From NCBI GenBank assembly GCA_027044735.1, contig JALUBW010000108.1:1-8968 (forward strand): a stretch of 8,968 nt of DNA, in the 5' to 3' direction. The notes below the pieces were generated by a model that was not told the origin of the DNA, searched no databases, and saw only the letters and a program-made list of their open reading frames with translations. Source of the DNA: Anaerolineales bacterium (GTDB lineage: Bacteria > Chloroflexota > Anaerolineae > Anaerolineales > DRMV01). Positions 1-6,168 of this stretch are shown here, piece after piece. Position numbers and translations under genes: made by a program. Numbering within the stretch: position 1 is the stretch's first letter; every line of letters begins with the position of its first letter.

Positions 1-1623
1 ACGCTGGCGGTTGTGGGCGTTGTGATTGCCACCGTGATTGTGGGCTATGTGGTGCATTGGGCGTTAGGTATGCCCTTGGAGTTGGCGCTGGTGTTTGGGG
101 CACTGATTTCGCCGACCGACCCTGTCGCCGCGGTTGCCCTTTTCCGCTCATTGGGCGCGCCCAAGCGCCTGCGGGTGTTGCTTGAAGGTGAAAGCCTGTT
201 CAACGACGGCACGGGCATTGTGGCGTTCAAACTTTTGCTTGCTGCGGCGCTCACCGGGCACTATTCGCTCATGCAAGGAGCGGTGGATTTCACTCGCGTC
301 GCGGGCGGCGGCTTGCTGGTTGGCGCGGTGCTGGGCTTGCTCGCTTCGGTAATCATCCAGCGGCTGGATGATTACCTGCTGGAAACCGCGCTCACTGCTG
401 TTTTGGCATACGGCGCTTTTCTGCTGGCAGAGCAATTTCATGTGAGCGGCGTGCTTTCGGTTGTGGCGGCGGGGCTTGTGGCAGGCGGCTTTGGCACCCG
501 TCAAATGTCGCCCACCACGCGCATTGTGGTCGCCAATTTTTGGGAATTTGCCGCCTTTTTGGCAAACTCGTTCATCTTTCTGCTGATAGGCTTGCAATTG
601 CGCCCACACGCCTTGCTGGACCACTGGTACGCCGTCATCTGGGCAGTGGCGGCGGTTTTGGTGGCGCGCTTTGTGGAAGTGTACGGGCTGAGTTGGGTGG
701 GCGAAAAAATCCCCTTCCGCTGGCAACACGTGCTTTACTGGGGAGGGATGCGCGGTGCAGTTTCGCTGGCATTAGCCGTTGGGCTTCCGGCAACGCTGGG
801 AGCGGCGCGCGAGCAAATTCAAGTCATGGCTTTTGGGGTAGTGCTTTTCACTTTGCTGGTTGAAGGCGGCTCAATGCCGTTAGTGTTGAAATGGCTGAAC
901 CTCACGCCGAGGGACGAATACAAAGAAGAATACGAGCGGCGGCACGCGCGCGCCGTTGCCGCCCGCGCCGGTTATCAACACTTAGAAAAGGCTTTCAAGG
1001 AAGGGTTGATTTCGGCCTACACATGGAAAGTACTCCAGCCGATTTTGGAACACCGCAGCAGGCAACTGCAGCGCTCGGTGACGGAACTGCTGAGCGCCCA
1101 TCCGGCTTTGCAAATGGAAGAACTGCACAAGGCGCGGCTTGAATCCCTGCGCGCGCAGCGCGCCGCTCTCCGCGAATTACTTTCGGCGGGCGTATTGAGC
1201 GAAGAGGTGTATTCCGAACTCGCGGCAGAGGTTGACGCCGCCCTCAGCGACCGCCTTCCGCCGTGGCCGGGGTTGCTCTTGCGCCGCTCGCCCGACGAGC
1301 CGCCCATCACCCACCTCACAATTGCCATTGTGCAAGAGAGCGATTTGGAAAACGCTGCCGACGCTCTCGGCAAACTCGGCGTGCCACTTGTGCCAATTGT
1401 GAGCAGCGGCGGCTTTTTGCGAAAATCAAACGTGACCCTGCTGATAGGCGTGCCCGAGGGGCAAATTGAGAATGTGGTCGCGGCGCTGCGGGCCAGTTGC
1501 CGCCGCCGCGTGGAATTTGTCGCCTCCGCCGGAAGAATTTTCCCGCTCGGGCGCCCCAAACCCGTGCCGGTCGGCGGCGCAACAATTTTCTTGTTTGAAG
1601 TGGAAAACTACGTGGAGTTCTAA
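1..1623 (+). CDS. CPA1 (NhaP-type) Na+/H+ antiporter with C-terminal PstA-like cyclic-di-AMP receptor domain, 5'-partial
   Basis: Inner-membrane antiporter that should exchange Na+ (or K+) for H+. The reading frame is open from base 1 (540 visible residues) and the start codon lies upstream, so the first few transmembrane helices are missing. Visible numbering: CPA1 motif SPTDPV at about 37-42, the ion-binding FNDGTG motif (N68, D69), and YWGGMRGAVS with its conserved Arg at 251. Hydrophobic helices run to about residue 297. A charged helical cytoplasmic linker follows (about 304-430). Residues about 438-540 match the PII-like DUF970/PstA fold: a start like HLTIAIVQ, then GGFLR, N477, LIGV, and the ending VGGATIFLFEVENYVEF. 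PstA proteins bind cyclic-di-AMP, a nucleotide that controls K+/Na+ transport in many bacteria, so the tail is probably a regulatory sensor (inference). Two PstA ligand-contact positions differ here. The frame is unbroken through the junction, which argues against a misassembly. The antiporter call is near certain; the ligand is not. Confidence 0.93.
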   Translation, partial: TLAVVGVVIATVIVGYVVHWALGMPLELALVFGALISPTDPVAAVALFRSLGAPKRLRVLLEGESLFNDGTGIVAFKLLLAAALTGHYSLMQGAVDFTRVAGGGLLVGAVLGLLASVIIQRLDDYLLETALTAVLAYGAFLLAEQFHVSGVLSVVAAGLVAGGFGTRQMSPTTRIVVANFWEFAAFLANSFIFLLIGLQLRPHALLDHWYAVIWAVAAVLVARFVEVYGLSWVGEKIPFRWQHVLYWGGMRGAVSLALAVGLPATLGAAREQIQVMAFGVVLFTLLVEGGSMPLVLKWLNLTPRDEYKEEYERRHARAVAARAGYQHLEKAFKEGLISAYTWKVLQPILEHRSRQLQRSVTELLSAHPALQMEELHKARLESLRAQRAALRELLSAGVLSEEVYSELAAEVDAALSDRLPPWPGLLLRRSPDEPPITHLTIAIVQESDLENAADALGKLGVPLVPIVSSGGFLRKSNVTLLIGVPEGQIENVVAALRASCRRRVEFVASAGRIFPLGRPKPVPVGGATIFLFEVENYVEF

Positions 1624-1782
1624 CCCCCTCCCAAAACTTTGCTTGACTGACAAAACGCCCATTTCCCTACACATAGAACACAAATGGCTTGGAGCGAAAA
1701 TACTCCGTGCTCCCCGTGCCCGCTGTGTGAAATAGCAGAGTATGCCATTCAACCCACCCCCAACCACAGGTAAACGCAAACC

Positions 1783-2694
1783 ATGCTGCGAGCAACCCAC
1801 CTCGCCAAGCAATTTGACGGCTTTTGGGCAGTGAGCGACTTCACCCTCAGCGTGCGCGCCGGCGAAGTCGTGGCTGTGCTCGGCCCCAACGGCGCGGGCA
1901 AAACCACCTCCGTGCGGATGCTGGTTTCGCTGCTCAGGCCGAGCCGCGGCGAGGCTTGGGTCGCCGGTTTCAACACGCTCACGCAAGGCAAAGCAGTGCG
2001 CGCCCACGTCGGTGTGCTCACCGAGCAGCACGGCTTGTATCGCCGCATGCCCGCCGAGGAATATCTGGACTTTTTCGCCCGCATTTACGGCATAAACGAG
2101 AAAAACCGCTCCGAGCGAATTGAGCGCTGGATGCGCTATTTTGGGCTTTGGGAGTTTCGCAAACAGCGCATTACGAATTTTTCCAAAGGCATGCGGCAAA
2201 AACTTGCATTGGCGCGCGCCCTCATCCACGAGCCGCCGGTGCTGCTGTTGGATGAGCCAACTTCGGCAATGGACCCCGAAAGCGCGCGGCTGGTGCGCGA
2301 GGCAATCGCAGGGCTTCGTTCCCGAGAAAGGGCAGTGCTGCTCTGCACCCACAATTTGGCAGAAGCAGAAAGCCTTGCTGACCGCATTGCGATTATGCGC
2401 GCCGGCAAAATTATCGCCACGGGCACTCCCCGTCAACTAAAAGACCATTGGCTGGGGCTGCCCATTTACGAAGCCGCCACAAGAGAGCCCATCCGCAACC
2501 TGCCGCCACTTCCCCAGCAAGTGGAAGTGCTGCAGGCCGTAGGCAACATCCTTCGCTTCCGCTCGCCGGATTGGCGGCATTACAACCCGCTCGTCGCGCA
2601 AGCGCTTGTGCAAAGCGGCCTCAAACTGGTTTACTTGCGCGAACTTCCCCGCAGTTTGGAAAAAGTGTATCTCAAGGTGATGCAACATGAGTGA
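1783..2694 (+). CDS. ABC exporter ATP-binding protein, NatA-like
   Basis: Cytoplasmic ATPase (303 aa) that drives an ABC-2-type exporter. All nucleotide-binding motifs are present: Walker A GPNGAGKT (34-41), Q-loop Gln in LTEQ (82), a signature motif in the form FSKGMRQ (133-139, the variant common in ABC-2 ATPases), Walker B VLLLDEP (153-159), and the H-loop His in CTHN (190). About 80 residues beyond the core (220-303) form the usual C-terminal extension of NatA/CcmA-like exporter ATPases. The ATG at 1783 is placed just before the typical opening LRATHLAKQF. Its ribosome site is weak (AGG about 12 bases upstream). The last 8 bases overlap the permease gene (ATGAGTGA), which implies translational coupling. 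The substrate cannot be read from sequence. NatAB-type Na+ export would fit the antiporter next door, but that is a guess. Confidence 0.95.
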   Translation: MLRATHLAKQFDGFWAVSDFTLSVRAGEVVAVLGPNGAGKTTSVRMLVSLLRPSRGEAWVAGFNTLTQGKAVRAHVGVLTEQHGLYRRMPAEEYLDFFARIYGINEKNRSERIERWMRYFGLWEFRKQRITNFSKGMRQKLALARALIHEPPVLLLDEPTSAMDPESARLVREAIAGLRSRERAVLLCTHNLAEAESLADRIAIMRAGKIIATGTPRQLKDHWLGLPIYEAATREPIRNLPPLPQQVEVLQAVGNILRFRSPDWRHYNPLVAQALVQSGLKLVYLRELPRSLEKVYLKVMQHE

Positions 2695-4120
2695 ATGGTG
2701 GCGTCAGGTTTTGCTGATAGCCCGCCGCGAAGTGCGCGACCAACTGCGCGATTGGCGAATTGTGCTGCCGATTGTGGGAATGACGCTTTTCTTCCCCCTG
2801 CTGATGACGCTCACAGCCAACGCGATGGTGAACTACGTGCAAAAATTTGGGGCTGAAATCATCGGCGAGCGGATGTACCCCTTTCTGATGATGGTGGTGG
2901 GCTTTTTCCCTTCGTCCATTTCGCTGGTGGTGGCGTTAGAAAGTTTTGCAGGCGAGCGCGAGCGCCGCACAATTGAGCCGCTTTTGGCCGCCCCGCTTGA
3001 CGACGCCCAACTTTACCTCGGCAAACTGCTCGCAGTGCTTTTTTTACCGGTAACCGTCAGTTACATCGGCATAGTGGTTTACCTCGTGGGGCTGTGGAAG
3101 GCCGTGCATTGGTCACCGCCATTTCTGACGATGCTGTTGGTTTTCTTGCTGACCGGCCTGCAAGCCGTGCTGATGGTGAGCGGCGCGGTGGTGATTTCTA
3201 CCCAAGCCACCTCGGTGCGCTCGGCCAACCTGCTGGCTTCGCTCATCATCGTACCGGTTGCGCTGCTGTTGCAGTGGGAAAGCCTGAACATGTTTTGGCA
3301 AAAATACGGGGTGCTATGGGCAACAGCGGCGGTGGTGGCAATGCTTTCCGTGATTGCGGCGCGCTTGGGAATAGCGCACTTCAACCGCGAAGACCTGCTC
3401 GGCAGGGAAATAGACGAACTCAACCTGCGCTGGCTTTGGAAAGCGTTTTGGGATGGCTTTAGGGGAGGAGCGCACAGCCTGCGGGAATGGCTTGGCGTGA
3501 TAAGAAACGACCTGTACGAACTGCGATGGGTCTTTCTCGGCTCGCTGTTGCTTTTAGCGGCCGCGGGGGCGCTGGGAGGATGGTTGGCGGAGCGCTATCT
3601 CCCCCAATCACTTGCTCAGCAGGCGCAAATCGCCGACCTACACAAAGCGCTCACAAGCCCCATGCCGCTCATCCACGTGCCTTTGATGAATTGGCGCGCG
3701 GCATTCGCCATTTGGCTTCATAACGTCCTCACGCTCACGGTAGCGAGCGCGGCGGCCCTGCTCACGCTCGGGGTCGGCGGGGTGCTCATCGCCATGCTCC
3801 CATTTGGCATCATCGGCGGCGGCATGGTTTTTGTGAGCAAAAGCGGCCTGATGTCGCCGTGGGCAATGCTCGCGTTTTTCATTTTGCCGCACGGCATTGT
3901 AGAAATTCCGGCAATTGCGCTCTACACCGCGGCCACGCTGCAAATGAGCGCCTCGCTAATCGCCCCGTCACCCGGGGAACGGCTCGGCGAGGTATGGGTG
4001 CATGCTCTGGCGCGCTGGCTGCGCATAGGGCTGGCGTGGGTAATTCCCATGCTGGCCGTGGCCGCCGTGCTGGAAACTTGGCTCACCCCTTGGGTTGTTA
4101 TGCGCTATTTTGGAGGATAG
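2687..4120 (+). CDS. ABC-2 permease (NatB-like) fused to a SpoIIM-like membrane domain
   Basis: Integral membrane partner of the preceding ATPase (477 aa). The N-terminal half (about 1-230) is an ABC-2 permease. It has an RREVRDQLRDWR cytoplasmic start and a first helix at about 25-46. The NatB-type signature ESFAGERERRTIEPLLAAP (85-103) is the likely coupling element to the ATPase, and several more helices follow to about 230. A charged stretch (231-280) and a helix at about 281-300 lead into a second membrane block (about 335-475). This block has the hallmarks of SpoIIM/DUF95: an FAIWLHN start, a Gly-rich GVGGVLIAMLPFGIIGGG segment, the diagnostic PHGIVEIPAIA (401-411), and a closing ETWLTP (463-468). 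SpoIIM acts in peptidoglycan remodelling during engulfment in spore formers. DUF95 proteins are also widespread in non-sporulating bacteria and archaea with unclear roles. The ATG at 2687 lies inside the ATPase gene. The stop (4118-4120) is followed by a convergent operon. Confidence 0.88.
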   Translation: MSEWWRQVLLIARREVRDQLRDWRIVLPIVGMTLFFPLLMTLTANAMVNYVQKFGAEIIGERMYPFLMMVVGFFPSSISLVVALESFAGERERRTIEPLLAAPLDDAQLYLGKLLAVLFLPVTVSYIGIVVYLVGLWKAVHWSPPFLTMLLVFLLTGLQAVLMVSGAVVISTQATSVRSANLLASLIIVPVALLLQWESLNMFWQKYGVLWATAAVVAMLSVIAARLGIAHFNREDLLGREIDELNLRWLWKAFWDGFRGGAHSLREWLGVIRNDLYELRWVFLGSLLLLAAAGALGGWLAERYLPQSLAQQAQIADLHKALTSPMPLIHVPLMNWRAAFAIWLHNVLTLTVASAAALLTLGVGGVLIAMLPFGIIGGGMVFVSKSGLMSPWAMLAFFILPHGIVEIPAIALYTAATLQMSASLIAPSPGERLGEVWVHALARWLRIGLAWVIPMLAVAAVLETWLTPWVVMRYFGG

Positions 4121-4249
4121 TTGGCGCTATATGCGTCCCTGCGAAGCGCCATAGCCACCGGAGCAGGCTCCTGCAACCGAAAATGGGATTGCTTCGCACT
4201 GGACACTGGGCACTGGGCACCGGGCACCGGGCATCGTCCTCTGTCCATC
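4121..4249. other. Non-coding junction between convergent genes, with inverted repeats
   Basis: This is the only spacer between the permease and the FemAB-like gene, whose 3' ends face each other. Three inverted repeats can be seen. GGCGCT (4123-4128) pairs with AGCGCC (4145-4150). TGCGAAGC (4140-4147) pairs with GCTTCGCA (4191-4198). The latter pair encloses the near-palindrome GCAGG-CT-CCTGC (4163-4174). The first two share bases 4145-4147 and so cannot fold together. None is followed by a clear T-run on either strand, so a classical intrinsic terminator is not shown. A structured, bidirectional transcription end is plausible from the convergent layout. Confidence 0.5.
4196..4230. repeat. 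Five tandem heptamers, GCAYYGG type
   Basis: Five consecutive 7-base units read GCACTGG, ACACTGG, GCACTGG, GCACCGG and GCACCGG. A decayed sixth (GCATCG) follows. The array sits wholly in the convergent intergenic junction and its first unit overlaps the right arm of an inverted repeat. Short heptamer arrays of this kind are known from intergenic DNA of cyanobacteria (STRR repeats). They usually reflect replication slippage, and a function is not established. Confidence 0.8.
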
Positions 4250-5224
4250 TCACCCCTTCCCCATCCAGCGCTGATAAAGCCAATAACCAATCCGATTGTA
4301 GGGCTTATCCCACACGGGGGAACGGCGGAGCACGCCCCCAAAGCCGCGCTTGAAGCGGTAAACGCCCCAAAGCCCATCGCGGCGCTCGGTAAACTCGGCT
4401 TCAAGCCGTTCAAGCGGCGCGTCGGGCACGCCCCACAGGTCGTATGAGGTGCAAGAGCGCGCCCGCGCCCACCTCATCGCCTCCCATTGCAGAAGGTAGG
4501 TGGGCATTTTGTTGCGGTGTTTGCCGGTGGAAGCGCCGTAAAAATACCAAGCGCGGCGGCCGCGGGCAAAAACCATCAGCGCCGCCAGCGGCTCGCCTTC
4601 AAACTCGGCAACCAACATTGCCGCCTCGCCCCGCGGCGCAAACAACTCATACGCCATCCGGTAGTATTCCACCGCGTGCACGCCAAACCCATCTCGCCTG
4701 CCCGTTTCTTCCATTAGACGGTAAAAGCCATCCAAGTCATCCCATTGGCGGACGGTCACGCCCTTGCGCGCCGCCAAGCGGATGTTGTAGCGCGTTTTCT
4801 GCTTCATGCGCGCCAGAATTTCATCCTCGCTCCCTTCCAGCGAAACCACCAGCGTGCGGCGGGGCTGAATTGCGTGCTCTGAGGGGATGAAGCCCGCGGG
4901 CGGGCTGACGCTGTCTTCCTCCCACAAATCGGGCTCAACTTTGAGGAAAATTGCCCTTCGGCGGCGGCAAAGGGCGTCAATTTCGGCAAAGAGCGCATCC
5001 CAAGCCGCGCGGTCGCCCACCGGCGCTTTGGGGATGTAGGCAAACGTGAAACCGCCCGCCAGCGGGCGAAAGAGCACCTGCGCCCCCGCTTCGCCTACAA
5101 CTACCCGCTCGGCGCTCCAGCCAAACGCGGCTTTCAACTCGCCCCACTCGGCGGTCTGAAGGATGTGCGCTTCGGGATGGCGGGAAAGGAATTCGCGCCA
5201 TTCGGCGGCTGAAACGAGGCTCAT
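4250..5224 (-). CDS. FemAB/FemX-like aminoacyl (or acyl) transferase
   Basis: 324-residue protein of the FemABX family: two GNAT-type folds that in the classical case transfer an amino acid from aminoacyl-tRNA to the peptide of lipid II at the inner face of the membrane. Family marks seen: ILQTAEWGELK near the N-terminus (21-31), the substrate-domain phrase MKQKTRYNIRLAARKGV (140-156), a second GNAT core with AWYFYGAS (225-232) and a helix ending in MRWA, then YDLWGVPD (261-268) and the terminal YRFKRGFGG (289-297). I chose the ATG at 5224. Its bases overlap the stop of the upstream epimerase gene as ATGA, the typical coupled joint. An ATG at 5251 would add 9 residues and deepen the overlap. 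It is last in a polysaccharide operon. Its acceptor may therefore be a surface glycan or a lipid-linked sugar, as suggested for FemAB-like proteins in exosortase/EPS loci, rather than the peptidoglycan cross-bridge. The family is well supported; donor and acceptor are unknown. Confidence 0.9.
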   Translation of the reverse strand: MSLVSAAEWREFLSRHPEAHILQTAEWGELKAAFGWSAERVVVGEAGAQVLFRPLAGGFTFAYIPKAPVGDRAAWDALFAEIDALCRRRRAIFLKVEPDLWEEDSVSPPAGFIPSEHAIQPRRTLVVSLEGSEDEILARMKQKTRYNIRLAARKGVTVRQWDDLDGFYRLMEETGRRDGFGVHAVEYYRMAYELFAPRGEAAMLVAEFEGEPLAALMVFARGRRAWYFYGASTGKHRNKMPTYLLQWEAMRWARARSCTSYDLWGVPDAPLERLEAEFTERRDGLWGVYRFKRGFGGVLRRSPVWDKPYNRIGYWLYQRWMGKG

Positions 5225-6168
5225 CGCGCCTCCATTGCGGAGCGCATCCAATCCACCACCGCCGCCAAACCTTCCTCCAGCGGGGTTTGGGCGCGGAAGC
5301 CGAGCAGTTCGGCGGCTTTGGAAGGGTCGCCAACCGAGCGGTAAATATCGCCCGGGCGCGGCGGCGCAAACTGCGGCGGCGGCGCGTCGGGGATTGATTT
5401 CTTCAGCGCGGCAATCAGTTCAAGCAATGAGACCTCGCGCCCGGTGCAGATGTTGAGCGTCTCGCCGTCGGCGGCTGAGGATTGGGCGGCAAGCAAATTG
5501 GCGCGCGCCACATCGCCCACAAAGATAAAATCGCGCCGCTGACCGCCATCGCCGAACACAATCGGCGGCTCTCCGTTCAGCATCCGCCGCGTGAAAATGG
5601 GGATTGCCGCGGCGTAGGGGCTATCGGGGCGCTGGCGCGGCCCATACACATTGAAATAGCGCAGCGCGGCCACCGGCAAACCAAACGCAGCGGTGTAAAG
5701 GCGGGCGTAAATTTCAGTTGCCGCTTTGGTTGCAGCGTAGGGCGAAAGCGGGCGCGTCGGCAAATACTCGCGCAGGGGAAAATCGGTGGAATCGCCGTAC
5801 ACCGCAGCGCTGGAAGCAATGACCACCTTTTGCACGCTGGCGCGACGCGCCGTCTCCAGCAAAAGCGCCGTGCCGCGGTCGTTTACCTCGTGGCAGGTCA
5901 GCGGGTCTTCCATTGAAGCCGGAACCGAGACAAAAGCCGCTTCGTGGAAAATCACATCAACACCGCGCACGGCTTCGGCTACTGTTTCGGGAGAGCGCAG
6001 GTCGCCCTCAAGCACCTCAAGCCGCGGCGAGCGGATTTCAGCCAAGTTTTCTACCTTGCCGGTGGAAAAGTCATCCAAAACACGCACGCTCCAGCCATCG
6101 TTCAGCAGGGCGCGCACAATGTGCGAGCCGATAAAGCCCGCACCGCCGGTTACCAAAGCCTTCTGCAT
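5221..6168 (-). CDS. NAD-dependent UDP-sugar 4-epimerase-like enzyme (extended SDR)
   Basis: 315-residue cytoplasmic enzyme of the extended short-chain dehydrogenase family. It has the NAD-binding TGGAGFIGSH motif (7-16) with the acidic adenosine-contact pair LDD (31-33). It also has the GDL element (55-57), HEAA (75-78), an active-site SSAAVYG (Ser120), and the catalytic YAATK pair (Y144, K148). RYFNVYGPRQ (170-179) and the sugar-binding GDGGQRRDFIFVGDV (206-220) follow. The phrase PDSPYAAAIPIF (181-192) resembles UDP-GlcNAc/UDP-GalNAc 4-epimerases (WbpP-like) and also fits UDP-glucose or UDP-glucuronate epimerases, so the sugar is not fixed. It would supply an activated sugar for the glycan built by the neighbouring transferases. 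Its ATG shares one base with the stop of the upstream gene (TGATG), and its own stop overlaps the FemAB-like start by four bases. The length is normal for the family and all catalytic residues are present. Confidence 0.93.
   Translation of the reverse strand: MQKALVTGGAGFIGSHIVRALLNDGWSVRVLDDFSTGKVENLAEIRSPRLEVLEGDLRSPETVAEAVRGVDVIFHEAAFVSVPASMEDPLTCHEVNDRGTALLLETARRASVQKVVIASSAAVYGDSTDFPLREYLPTRPLSPYAATKAATEIYARLYTAAFGLPVAALRYFNVYGPRQRPDSPYAAAIPIFTRRMLNGEPPIVFGDGGQRRDFIFVGDVARANLLAAQSSAADGETLNICTGREVSLLELIAALKKSIPDAPPPQFAPPRPGDIYRSVGDPSKAAELLGFRAQTPLEEGLAAVVDWMRSAMEAR

Noticed and set aside
13..15. GTG at 13 as the antiporter start codon.
   Set aside because: The frame is open to base 1, and the antiporter would lack several N-terminal helices if it began here, so the true start must be upstream of the window.
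148..729. Minus-strand open frame of 193 codons inside the antiporter gene.
   Set aside because: It lies entirely antisense to conserved antiporter motifs, shows no family signature, and has the composition of a shadow frame.
1643..1673. Possible promoter before the ABC ATPase gene: TTGACT (1643-1648) and TACACA (1668-1673).
   Set aside because: Only the -35 is good. The -10 matches consensus at three of six positions and the spacing is 19 bases. The rest of the 1624-1782 gap shows no convincing alternative and no clear terminator.
1426..2436. Long open frame on the minus strand (336 codons) across the end of the antiporter and the ABC ATPase gene.
   Set aside because: It is antisense to two certain genes and spans their intergenic gap. 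It shows no recognisable motif and has a low-complexity, Ala/Gly/His/Arg-rich look typical of shadows in GC-rich DNA.
4196..4236. Heptamer run considered as a CRISPR-like array or as part of a coding frame.
   Set aside because: The units are 7 bases with no spacers, and there are no cas genes nearby. The frames through it only give a repetitive Cys/Pro/Val/Gln-rich peptide with no start context.
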